A DNA stretch of 64,000 nucleotides from the NCBI RefSeq assembly GCF_013087515.1, contig NZ_JABFCN010000045.1, positions 186,001 to 250,000 of the forward strand, read 5' to 3'. The position numbers were made by a program, and so were the translations under genes. Positions 8,930-16,290 of this stretch are shown piece after piece (position 1 is the first letter of the stretch; each line of letters starts with the position of its first letter). The DNA comes from Rhizobium sophorae. Lineage in GTDB: Bacteria; Pseudomonadota; Alphaproteobacteria; Rhizobiales; Rhizobiaceae. The notes under the pieces are model-generated. The model was not told the origin of the DNA, did no database searches, and saw nothing but the letters and a program-made list of their open reading frames with translations.

Positions 8930-9448
8930 CTATCGCGCAGCGCGGGCAACCCATGACGGAATCAGTTCGCTCGCGAGCTTGCGCGGCTTCTGGCCCTTGA
9001 CGAATTCGGTAAGTCGCATCCCGCTTTTGGCGATGGCGAGCGCCTGCTTCTTCGGCAGCAGAAAGCCGAGTTCCAGCGGCGGCACGGCTCGGCCGACACG
9101 CTGGAAGAACGGGCGCCTATAGCCGCGCGATGCAGTGAAGCGCGCCGGCAGTTTGTTCAACGCCACATATTCGGCGATTTCATCGATCCAGCCGGCCTGC
9201 GGTCTCGCGCCGGGCTCGACGAAGAGCAGCCATTCACCGCGGGCGGAGCGGACAATGTCCTTGATATCCCATTGCGAATGGAAGCGGCAGCCGGCGGCGT
9301 CGGCGACCCGCGAGGTGCCGTCGCGCGAGCCGTGATCGAGCACGACCACATCGCTCACCAGCCCCTCCACCGCGCCTGCCACCAGTACCGATAAAGTCTG
9401 TGCCAGCTCAGATTCCTGATCCTGACATTCGAGAACAACCGTCAACAT
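8930..9448 (-). CDS. Glycosyltransferase family 2-like protein (short)
   Basis: A 172-residue protein beginning MLTVVLECQDQESELAQTL. The segment VVVLDHGSRDGTSRVADAAG and the following ARGEWLLFVEPGARPQ resemble the nucleotide-sugar half of GT-A family 2 enzymes, including a degenerate DxD-like position. It is shorter than usual family members (220-350), with no membrane span, so activity is uncertain. A longer reading to 9619 exists, but its extra 57 residues do not resemble the family and overlap the start of the divergent gene at 9586. Confidence 0.68.
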   Translation of the reverse strand: MLTVVLECQDQESELAQTLSVLVAGAVEGLVSDVVVLDHGSRDGTSRVADAAGCRFHSQWDIKDIVRSARGEWLLFVEPGARPQAGWIDEIAEYVALNKLPARFTASRGYRRPFFQRVGRAVPPLELGFLLPKKQALAIAKSGMRLTEFVKGQKPRKLASELIPSWVARAAR

Positions 9449-9585
9449 TGACCATTTATAATGCGCCGCACAAATTTTTGCCAGCGCCGTTTTCCTCATT
9501 TTGTTCTTGCATTGTTCTCGTTTTGCGGATAGGAATTTAATCAGCAAAACGCGGAGGCGATGGCTTTCCGCCGCGGGAGAATCCG

Positions 9586-10743
9586 ATGAGAGAACAGTCC
9601 CTGGCAGGGCAGGCCGCATTCGCGCCTGCCAACACGGCAGATATTGCCGATGCGATGATCGTGTCCTCCGGTCTGAGAGTCGAGGTCGATCGGCGGCGTG
9701 GGCGTGGGGCGGGACTGAACCCGACAGGGCGGTTCGAAGCGCAGCAGCGCGAGACCGTCGATGATGGCTGGCAGACGTGGGAAGAGCTGCCGCCCTTCAA
9801 GACCGAAGTTCAGGTCGAGAAGCCGCGCACGGCCATCACCCGCAACGAATCCCCGGACCTTTCTTTCGATCGTTCGATCAATCCCTATCGCGGCTGCGAG
9901 CATGGCTGCATCTATTGTTTCGCCCGGCCGACGCACGCCTATATGGGGCTTTCTGCAGGGCTCGATTTCGAGACCAAGCTCTTTGCGAAGCCCGATGCGG
10001 CAAAACTGCTGGAGCGGGAACTCGCCAAGCCCGGCTACAAGGTGCGGGTGATCGCGATCGGCACCAATACCGATCCCTATCAGCCGATCGAGAAGGAATG
10101 GCGCATCATGCGCGGCATTCTCGAGGTGTTGAACAAGGCGAACCATCCGGTATCGATCGTCACCAAGTCGGCGATGATCCTGCGTGATCTCGACATTCTG
10201 CAGGAGATGGCAGCTAAGAACCTGGTGCGCGTCGGCATCTCGGTGACCACGCTGGACCGCAAGCTTGCCCGGACGATGGAGCCGCGTGCCGCCACACCGC
10301 CGCGGCGGCTGGAGACGATCCACACCCTTGCCGAAGCAGGCATCCAGACGGCTGTCATGGCCGCCCCGCTCATCCCGGCGCTGAACGACCACGAGCTGGA
10401 GCGCATCCTCGAATCGGCCAAGGCTGCCGGCGCCGCCGAGGCGAGCTATGTCATCCTCAGGCTGCCGCTCGAGGTCAGCCCGCTGTTTCGCGACTGGCTG
10501 CTGCAGCATTACCCCGATCGTTACCGGCATGTGATGTCGCTGGTGCGCTCGATGCGCGGCGGCAAGGATTATGATGCCGAATTCGGCAAGCGCATGAAGG
10601 GCGCCGGTCCCTATGCCTGGCAGATCGCCCGGCGCTTTGAAATGGCCGCCCGACGTTTCGGCCTGACGCGCCGCAGCGTGCCGTTGCGCGACGATCTGTT
10701 CGTACCGCCAGACGGCAGCGGCGTACAGCTGTCGCTGCTCTAA
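9586..10743 (+). CDS. Radical SAM protein, PA0069 / spore photoproduct lyase-like
   Basis: A 385-residue radical SAM protein. The cluster-binding CxxxCxxC motif is in YRGCEHGCIYCF, near residue 105. Later stretches ITKSAMILRDLDIL, VSVTTLD-like and APLIPALNDHELERIL fit the TIM-barrel of the PA0069 family, which is related to spore photoproduct lyase. The substrate is unknown in non-sporulating bacteria. The ATG at 9586 opens the frame 137 bp from the divergent glycosyltransferase-like gene. No operon partner follows; the next gene lies beyond a palindromic repeat. Confidence 0.85.
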   Translation: MREQSLAGQAAFAPANTADIADAMIVSSGLRVEVDRRRGRGAGLNPTGRFEAQQRETVDDGWQTWEELPPFKTEVQVEKPRTAITRNESPDLSFDRSINPYRGCEHGCIYCFARPTHAYMGLSAGLDFETKLFAKPDAAKLLERELAKPGYKVRVIAIGTNTDPYQPIEKEWRIMRGILEVLNKANHPVSIVTKSAMILRDLDILQEMAAKNLVRVGISVTTLDRKLARTMEPRAATPPRRLETIHTLAEAGIQTAVMAAPLIPALNDHELERILESAKAAGAAEASYVILRLPLEVSPLFRDWLLQHYPDRYRHVMSLVRSMRGGKDYDAEFGKRMKGAGPYAWQIARRFEMAARRFGLTRRSVPLRDDLFVPPDGSGVQLSLL

Positions 10744-10757
10744 CCTTTTGTTTTTAC

Positions 10758-10801
10758 GCAATTCCGGACGGAAAACCGCTTCGCACTTTTCCTGGAATTG
10801 C
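10758..10801. repeat. Palindromic intergenic repeat, GCAATTCC-arm type (B2)
   Basis: Arms GCAATTCC / GGAATTGC surround an inner GGAAAA/TTTTCC stem and the centre AACCGCTTCGCACTT. The centre is shared with the repeats at 19528, 19585, 32686, 37132 and 38288, although the outer arms there differ. It lies 15 bp after the stop of the radical SAM gene. Confidence 0.75.
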
Positions 10802-10966
10802 TTCAAGCTTGCGCATCGGCTTCTCGACAAAACCGCCCTGTTTTCGAGCTCCGAGCGCAATTCCCGCGGATGGCCCTGACCGCCACCATCCGCCGGACCG
10901 GTCCCCGGCCGCCGCCCTGATCCGGGGACTTGCGGGAAATCGGGTTGGCGTGCGAGGTTCAGCCGC

Positions 10967-11656
10967 ATGAAACCTCGCACGCCACCCGATTCTCCCCTGC
11001 TTTTCGACACGGCACCGCTCGTGCCGGATTTCAAACTCGAGCTCAAAGCCCGCAAGGCCGGCCATTGGCCGGTCGCCGGCGCCGATGAGGCTGGCCGCGG
11101 GCCGCTGGCGGGACCGGTCGTCGCTGCCGCCGTCATCCTCGATCCCAAGCGCATCCCCGAGGGTCTGAACGATTCCAAGCAGCTTTCGGCGCAACGGCGC
11201 GAGGAACTGTTCGTGCAGATTCTGGCGACTGCGACCGTCTCCATCGCTTCCTCGAGCTCGACGCGCATCGACGAGACGGATATCCGCAAGGCAAGCCTCG
11301 ACGCCATGCGCCGCGCCATATGCAGCCTCGCCATTCCGGCCAGCTATGTGCTGACCGACGGACTCGACGTGCCGCCCGGCCTCGATTGCCCCGGACAGGC
11401 CGTGGTCAAGGGTGACGCCCGCTCGGTCTCGATCGCCGCCGCCTCGATCGTCGCCAAGGTGACACGCGACCGGATGATGGCGCGGGCGCATAGAGTGTTT
11501 CCGGATTACGGCTTTGCGGCGCATGTGGGCTACGGCACGGCGCAGCATCGCGCCGGCATCGAGCGGCACGGCCCCTGTTCTCTGCACCGGATGAGCTTCA
11601 GGCCGTTGCGCAAGACCGAGGATGGTCCCGAGACGGACGAGCTGCTTTCCGAGTAG
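10967..11656 (+). CDS. rnhB: Ribonuclease HII
   Basis: A 229-residue RNase HII that nicks RNA in RNA-DNA hybrids and single ribonucleotides in DNA. The catalytic Asp-Glu pair is in GADEAGRGPLAGPV (about residues 41-54). NDSKQLS follows, then LTDGLD and KGDARSVSIAAASIVAKV, all typical. The N-terminal extension of about 35 residues (PPDSPLLFDTAPLVPDFKLE) is common in rhizobial members. It is convergent with the atp operon and separated from it by a hairpin and a terminator. Confidence 0.95.
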   Translation: MKPRTPPDSPLLFDTAPLVPDFKLELKARKAGHWPVAGADEAGRGPLAGPVVAAAVILDPKRIPEGLNDSKQLSAQRREELFVQILATATVSIASSSSTRIDETDIRKASLDAMRRAICSLAIPASYVLTDGLDVPPGLDCPGQAVVKGDARSVSIAAASIVAKVTRDRMMARAHRVFPDYGFAAHVGYGTAQHRAGIERHGPCSLHRMSFRPLRKTEDGPETDELLSE

Positions 11657-11726
11657 TGCGCTTTCCAGGAGAAGCCGGGCATGCCAAACGCAACGGCCGG
11701 GTTAGGAAGTCGGCGCGTCTTGCTCC

Positions 11727-11751
11727 CTCTTCTCCCCAGCGGGGAGAAGAG
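11727..11751. repeat. Perfect 11-bp hairpin with AGC loop
   Basis: CTCTTCTCCCC and GGGGAGAAGAG are separated by AGC. It lies in the convergent gap between rnhB and the atp operon, followed by ACAAGTGGCGGCG. It looks like a dispersed rhizobial repeat rather than a terminator, since no T-run follows on either strand. Confidence 0.6.
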
Positions 11752-11834
11752 ACAAGTGGCGGCGTCACGCATCGTTCTCAGCCGTTCCGGCGTTTGAGGT
11801 AGAGGCTGCGAAAAAAGAGCTTTGCCAAAAACCA

Positions 11835-11857
11835 AAGGCCGGGACATGCCCGGCCTT
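11835..11857 (-). terminator. Rho-independent terminator of the F0 ATP synthase operon
   Basis: Stem AAGGCCGGG / CCCGGCCTT with loop ACATG. Read on the minus strand it is followed by TTGGTTTTTGG, and it lies 25 bp after the stop of the b-subunit gene. Confidence 0.7.
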
Positions 11858-11881
11858 CGCTCTCAATCTTTTCGAAAATGC

Positions 11882-12373
11882 TCAGTTCAGCCGCGTCTTG
11901 ACCTGGCCGACGGCATTGCCGAAGAGCTCGGACTGCACCTTGGCGTCGGCCTGCTTGGCAAGCACGGTTTCGGCGGCCGCGATTGCGAGATCGACAGCTG
12001 CGGAACGCACCGCCTTCATCGCCTCGACCTCGGCCTGCTTGATCTTCTGCTCGGACAGCGCCGTGCGGTTGGCGACGAATTCTTCCGTCTTCTTCTTCGC
12101 CTCAGTGGTCAGCATTTCGGCTTCGCGCTCGGCGGCGGCAACGATGTGGGCCGCTTCGGCTTCCGCTTCCTTGCGCTTGCGCTGGTATTCGGCGAGCAGG
12201 TGCTGGGCCTCTTCGCGCAGGCGCTTGGCTTCGGCCAATTCGTTGCGGATCTGGTCGGCGCGGTCGTCGAGCGACCGTGCCAACATGCCCGGAACCTTCA
12301 GGTAAACGACCAGCGCCAGGAAGAGGACGAGGCCGACAAAGGCGAAGAAAGTCGCGTCAAAGGCAAATTCCAT
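11882..12373 (-). CDS. atpF1: F0F1 ATP synthase subunit b
   Basis: A 163-residue stator subunit: one N-terminal membrane helix (about residues 7-25), then a long charged coiled coil rich in Ala, Glu, Lys and Arg. It forms the peripheral stalk together with b', joining F0 to F1. It is the last gene of the F0 operon, 3 bp after the b' stop, and is followed by a terminator. Length is normal for the rhizobial b 1 type. Confidence 0.93.
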   Translation of the reverse strand: MEFAFDATFFAFVGLVLFLALVVYLKVPGMLARSLDDRADQIRNELAEAKRLREEAQHLLAEYQRKRKEAEAEAAHIVAAAEREAEMLTTEAKKKTEEFVANRTALSEQKIKQAEVEAMKAVRSAAVDLAIAAAETVLAKQADAKVQSELFGNAVGQVKTRLN

Positions 12374-12376
12374 CGA

Positions 12377-13006
12377 TCAAGCCTCCTTCTTGGCAGCCGC
12401 GACGGCGGCGGCGACATCGGCCTTGGCGACGGTGCCGCCGATCAGCTGATCGACCACGGCAGCCGCCGTTTCCTCGGCAATGGTGCCGACGTCGGCGAAG
12501 GCCTTGGCCTTGATCTCGCCGATGCGGAGCTCGGCAGCCTTGATCTTTTCCGAAAGGCTCGCCTCGACAGCGCGGCGTTCCTCTTCGGCCTTGGCCTTGG
12601 CGGCGTCGCGTGCGGCAGAGCCGATCGCGTTGGATTTGGCGCGGGCAGCGGCCAGTTCACCTTCATAGGTCTGGACGGCGGCGTCGGCTTCGGCCTTCAG
12701 GCGGCCTGCTTCTTCCAGATCCTGGGAGATACGCGTGTGACGCTGATCGAGGATCGCCCCGATGCGCGGCGCGATGACCTTTTGCATGAGCAAATAGAAG
12801 ACGCCGAACGTGATCACCAGCCAGAGCAGCTGGGACGCGAAGGTCGTCGAATCGAAAGGCGGGAAAGGGCCGCGGGCGTGTTCGCCTTCGGCAACACCAG
12901 TCTCGGTATGGACCTCGCCTGCGGCCGGAGCGGCGTGCGCATCCGTACCCGTCGCTGCCGCCGGTGCTTCCTCAGCGTAAGCCGGGGTCACAAAAAACAT
13001 GCTCAC
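12377..13006 (-). CDS. atpF2: F0F1 ATP synthase subunit b' (second b-type subunit)
   Basis: A 209-residue second b-type subunit, as found in alphaproteobacteria and phototrophs, which forms a heterodimeric peripheral stalk with b. The N-terminal ~55 residues are Ala/Glu/His-rich with a leader-like start (FFVTPAYAEEAP). A membrane span (about 58-75, LLWLVITFGVFYLLM) and a long coiled coil follow. Start alternatives are ATG at 13006 or the Met two codons later. The paired b genes arose by duplication (family knowledge). Confidence 0.92.
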   Translation of the reverse strand: MSMFFVTPAYAEEAPAAATGTDAHAAPAAGEVHTETGVAEGEHARGPFPPFDSTTFASQLLWLVITFGVFYLLMQKVIAPRIGAILDQRHTRISQDLEEAGRLKAEADAAVQTYEGELAAARAKSNAIGSAARDAAKAKAEEERRAVEASLSEKIKAAELRIGEIKAKAFADVGTIAEETAAAVVDQLIGGTVAKADVAAAVAAAKKEA

Positions 13007-13077
13007 CTCCAGGTGGACTGCAAATGCAAAGGATCACGGCTTGCGGTCGCAGGCCGTGATCCATCTATTCGCCGATA

Positions 13078-13305
13078 TCAGACGGCGAAGAGGAGGAGGA
13101 GAGCGACGAGCAGCGAGAAGATGCCCAGAGCTTCCGTAACGGCGAAGCCGAATACCAGACGGCCGAACTGGCTGTCAGCGGCAGACGGATTGCGCAGCGC
13201 GCCGGAGAGGTAGCTGCCGAAAATATTGCCGAGGCCGAGAGCCGTACCGGCCATACCAAAGCAAGCCAGGCCTGCACCGATGTACTTTGCTGCTTCCGCT
13301 TCCAT
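13078..13305 (-). CDS. atpE: F0F1 ATP synthase subunit c
   Basis: A 75-residue proteolipid that forms the rotating c-ring. Two hydrophobic helices flank the polar loop RNPSA (38-42). The proton-carrying carboxylate is Glu58 in AVTEALG, as in most alphaproteobacteria. It is separated by 67 bp from the a-subunit gene before it and 71 bp from b' after it. Confidence 0.96.
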   Translation of the reverse strand: MEAEAAKYIGAGLACFGMAGTALGLGNIFGSYLSGALRNPSAADSQFGRLVFGFAVTEALGIFSLLVALLLLFAV

Positions 13306-13372
13306 GTTGAACTCCTTTGAAATGGTTGTTGCGGCGAATGACTGACGCCCTTTGACGTCGATGTCGTTATCC

Positions 13373-14125
13373 TTAGTGCCCGCCCGGATGGATTGCGTCG
13401 TTGAGGTACATGCAAGTCAGCACCGCAAAGACGTAAGCCTGAAGGAAGGCGACGAGGAACTCGAGACCGGTCAGGGCGACGGTCATGATGAGGGGAAGAA
13501 CGGCGCCGCCGATACCGAGAGCACCCATGGTTCCAAGCGAGGCGACGAAGCCTGCGAACACTTTGAGCGTGATGTGGCCGGCGAGCATGTTGGCGAAGAG
13601 ACGAACCGAGAGTGAAATCGGACGTGACAGGAAGGAGATGATTTCGATCGTGATGACCAGCGGCAGCAGAAGGCCCGGCACGCCCGAAGGCACGAAGACA
13701 TTCAGGAAGTGGAAGCCATGCTTATAGAAACCGTAGACGAGAACCGTGCCAATGACGAGCAGGGCAAGGGCGAAGGTGACAATGATCTGGCTCGTCACCG
13801 TGAAGAAATAAGGGAACATGCCGAGCAGGTTCGCCGTCAGGACGAACATGAAGAGCGAAAAGACCAGCGGGAAGAACTTCATTCCCTGCTTGCCCGCGCC
13901 TTCCTTCAGCATGTTGGCGATGAATTCATAGGACATTTCCGCAACCGACTGCGAACGGCCCGGCACAATGGCGCGGTTCGAGGTCGCGAAATAGAGGAAG
14001 CCTGCGGCAGCGGCAGCCGAAACGGCCATGAAGAGCGATGCATTGGTGAACGAAAAATCAATTCCGCCGATTTCGATCGGCACAATCTTCTGGATCAGGA
14101 ACTGATGAGTCGGATCGTTAGACAC
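13373..14125 (-). CDS. atpB: F0F1 ATP synthase subunit a
   Basis: A 250-residue membrane subunit that forms the proton half-channels against the c-ring. The essential Arg is Arg175 in SLSVRLFANMLAGH, and the final helix carries the conserved pattern FLQAYVFAVLTCMYLNDAI. Length is normal. It follows atpI by 62 bp in the same operon. Confidence 0.96.
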   Translation of the reverse strand: MSNDPTHQFLIQKIVPIEIGGIDFSFTNASLFMAVSAAAAAGFLYFATSNRAIVPGRSQSVAEMSYEFIANMLKEGAGKQGMKFFPLVFSLFMFVLTANLLGMFPYFFTVTSQIIVTFALALLVIGTVLVYGFYKHGFHFLNVFVPSGVPGLLLPLVITIEIISFLSRPISLSVRLFANMLAGHITLKVFAGFVASLGTMGALGIGGAVLPLIMTVALTGLEFLVAFLQAYVFAVLTCMYLNDAIHPGGH

Positions 14126-14187
14126 CGCTTGTTCTCTCTCTTTGGCCCGCAGGACGCGGGGTCATTGCACTGGACCGGGACCGGTCC

Positions 14188-14526
14188 TTATTTCTTGTCG
14201 TCCTTGTCGTCCAGGGGATGGGCCACCACCCCCGCAGAACGCAGCACGTTCAGAACGCCGGCACAGAATCCGAGAAGCAGAAGAACAATCAAACCCCAAG
14301 GCGCCGTGCCAACAAAACGGTCGAGGAGATAGCCAAGGAGAGCACCGACGACGATTGCGGAGATGAACTCGCTGGAAAGCTTCATCGCCTGGGCATAACC
14401 TTTGCGGCTTACCTCGGCGCGGGCTTCCCTAGCCTCGTCTTCTCCCGTCTCGACGCCCTTGGTCGCGAGTTTCGCTCCCAATTGCGCACGGCGCTTTTCT
14501 AGACTTTCCTCGCGGTCGTCCGCCAT
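14188..14526 (-). CDS. atpI: ATP synthase protein I
   Basis: A 112-residue protein. The first ~55 residues are charged (EESLEKRRAQLGAKLATKG). Two hydrophobic helices follow (about 60-77 and 83-100), with the glycine-rich IVVGALLGYLLDRFVGTAPWG typical of AtpI. It is thought to help assemble the c-ring and perhaps to act in Mg2+ supply. It is the first gene of the F0 operon, about 105 bp after the predicted promoter. Confidence 0.9.
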   Translation of the reverse strand: MADDREESLEKRRAQLGAKLATKGVETGEDEAREARAEVSRKGYAQAMKLSSEFISAIVVGALLGYLLDRFVGTAPWGLIVLLLLGFCAGVLNVLRSAGVVAHPLDDKDDKK

Positions 14527-14630
14527 GGATCTCTCCTCGCCTGCCCGTCGCCCGCACTCCCGCTACCCCGGTCATTCGGACCCCGGACGCGAAGGTTGAG
14601 ACCCTTCCGGCCCGTTCTGAAGTCGCGCGC

Positions 14631-14659
14631 AACATAGTTTTAGGGATTAGCATAGTCAA
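14631..14659 (-). promoter_or_regulatory. Sigma70-type promoter of the atpI-B-E-F2-F1 operon
   Basis: On the minus strand TTGACT (14659-14654) and TATGTT (14636-14631) are separated by exactly 17 bp. The predicted start is about 100 nt before atpI, and the leader has no obvious structure. Confidence 0.6.
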
Positions 14660-14797
14660 GGCGTAGACAGCTTCTGTCCAGCGAGAAAATAATTCCATCA
14701 AATCAAAGAGATAAATCGACTCTGGGTCGATCGCGCAAATTCGACGGAAAGAATCCGCTTTTCCGGGCCGGAAATCGGCTTGCCCCGGCGATTTATC

Positions 14798-16027
14798 TCA
14801 GCTCCAGCCGCCGCCATAGGTGCGATAGAAGACGTGAAGACCGATGCGGCCGACCTTTTCCATGGTCTTTGCCCATTTCGGGCGAACATAAACGGCATGG
14901 TAATGCGTCGCCGAGCCCACCTGCGGCAGCCAGATCTTGCCTGATGTCACCGCCATCGCCACATCGCGGGCGACTCTCCAGTGATATTCCGAATTCACCC
15001 TGTCCTTGATGCTGTCGCAGGCGAAGGAAAACTGGCAACGGTTGCGCCAATCCTCGTTCTGATAGACGACGCCGCAGATGGTCTTCGGATAGGAAGGGTT
15101 GCGGACGCGGTTGAGGATGACCTGGGCGACGGCCGCCTGCCCCTTCACCGATTCTCCGCGCGCCTCGAAATAGATGCCGGAGGCAAGGCACTGCTGTTCG
15201 CGGGCTGAAAAGACGCTCGGCGCCAATATGCTTGCAGCCCAAGCATGGTCGCGCGGACCGATCTCCGGAACGAAGCGGCCGCTGTCCTGCTCGGTTAGGA
15301 TCGAATCGAACGGCGATTGGCGGGCATAGTCAGGTGCTGCCGGCCCATAGGCGGTGGCCAGCACATCGGCCTTGCTGCTGGTGACGAGGCTTGCGAGCAT
15401 CGCCGGCACGCCATTATCGGTCACCACCGGCTGCGTCTTATAAAAAGATGTGGCGATCTCGATTTCCTTGCCCTGGATCTTCGGTTTGACGAAGGCCGAC
15501 CTGTCCTTGAGATCAAAGCTCGGGGTGAAGAGCATCTTGGTGCGCTCGAGGATCGAGCCGGCGGAAAAATCCTTCGGCGGCTGCATCTTCTCGACGGCGA
15601 CGACGCGGCCTTTCTTGCTGCCGCGGTTGACGCGATCCTCGTCCGGCGTGCCCTCGTGGCCCCTATCCTTGGCAGTGCCCTTGTCCTTAGCGGTAAAAGC
15701 GACCTTGCGGCCGTCTGGCAGCACCATGCCGGCACCGGCGGAGATCGAACCCGTCACCATCGGTTCGGCGAAGGCGAGTTCGGCCTGGTGGATAGAGCCG
15801 GCCGGCGAATTGGTCAGCACCATGCGCCAGTTCTCCCCCTCATGATCGAGGCCGGCGAGCATGGCGGCGAGATCGGCATGGGATGCGACGCTCGGGAAAA
15901 TCAGCCAGCCGGCGAGACCGAAGATTGCGGGCGACACCCAATTCTCGGGAATGAGACGCAGCTTGCTACGGGAAGGGCTCTTTCGACGCAAGACGGACTC
16001 CGGGCATGGAACGCGGGAACATTCCAT
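14798..16027 (-). CDS. SleB-type cell wall hydrolase
   Basis: A 409-residue protein with an uncleaved or signal-type hydrophobic segment at about residues 31-50. A low-similarity middle region follows, with Lys-rich KDKGTAKDRGHEG. The C-terminal Hydrolase_2 (SleB) domain lies at about 275-405, marked by ASGIYFEARGES (catalytic Glu in EARGE), AQVILNRV and CQFSFACD. In alphaproteobacteria such proteins are thought to act on peptidoglycan; the substrate bond is not shown here. It stands alone between the atp promoter and a repeat pair. Confidence 0.85.
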   Translation of the reverse strand: MECSRVPCPESVLRRKSPSRSKLRLIPENWVSPAIFGLAGWLIFPSVASHADLAAMLAGLDHEGENWRMVLTNSPAGSIHQAELAFAEPMVTGSISAGAGMVLPDGRKVAFTAKDKGTAKDRGHEGTPDEDRVNRGSKKGRVVAVEKMQPPKDFSAGSILERTKMLFTPSFDLKDRSAFVKPKIQGKEIEIATSFYKTQPVVTDNGVPAMLASLVTSSKADVLATAYGPAAPDYARQSPFDSILTEQDSGRFVPEIGPRDHAWAASILAPSVFSAREQQCLASGIYFEARGESVKGQAAVAQVILNRVRNPSYPKTICGVVYQNEDWRNRCQFSFACDSIKDRVNSEYHWRVARDVAMAVTSGKIWLPQVGSATHYHAVYVRPKWAKTMEKVGRIGLHVFYRTYGGGWS

Positions 16028-16159
16028 TGAAAATCTCGCATTAACCTTGACGTCCGGTTAACAGGCCGTGCCGGAATGTGACCGTGAGAGCTTTTGGATG
16101 TTCTAATGCAGCTGATAATTTCGTGGGATGAGGTGTATCGCAGCCTTGCACAGTCCCCC

Positions 16160-16188
16160 AACCCCTCCGCACAAGGGGGAGGGACTTA
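16160..16188. repeat. CTTGT-loop hairpin repeat (copy 2, inverted)
   Basis: The 29-nt unit reads with loop ACAAG, and its reverse complement matches the unit at 16248-16276 at 27 of 29 positions. One of the two differences breaks a stem pair (G/G), so this copy has 8 rather than 9 stem positions, one unpaired. Confidence 0.7.
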
Positions 16189-16247
16189 GCGCGGCACCGC
16201 CTCGCTTATTCTGAAGTGTCGAAAAGCTGACAGACGGCGCAACTGGT

Positions 16248-16276
16248 TAAGCCCCTCCCCCTTGTGGGGAGGGGTT
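16248..16276. repeat. CTTGT-loop hairpin repeat (copy 3)
   Basis: CCCCTCCCC / GGGGAGGGG, 9 bp perfect, around CTTGT, followed on the plus strand by TTTTTG. With the inverted copy at 16160-16188 it forms a BIME-like pair. It looks like a plus-strand terminator, but both neighbours (kup and the SleB-type gene) are on the minus strand, so its shape more likely reflects the repeat family. Confidence 0.75.
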
Positions 16277-16290
16277 TTTGCCCCACGCAA

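Noticed and set aside
9541..11334. A long minus-strand frame (597 codons) across the radical SAM and rnhB genes
   Set aside because: Low-complexity Arg/Ala/Gly-rich product covering two well-supported opposite genes.
16248..16279. Hairpin plus T-run as a plus-strand terminator
   Set aside because: Both neighbouring genes run on the minus strand, and the hairpin belongs to the CTTGT-loop repeat family.
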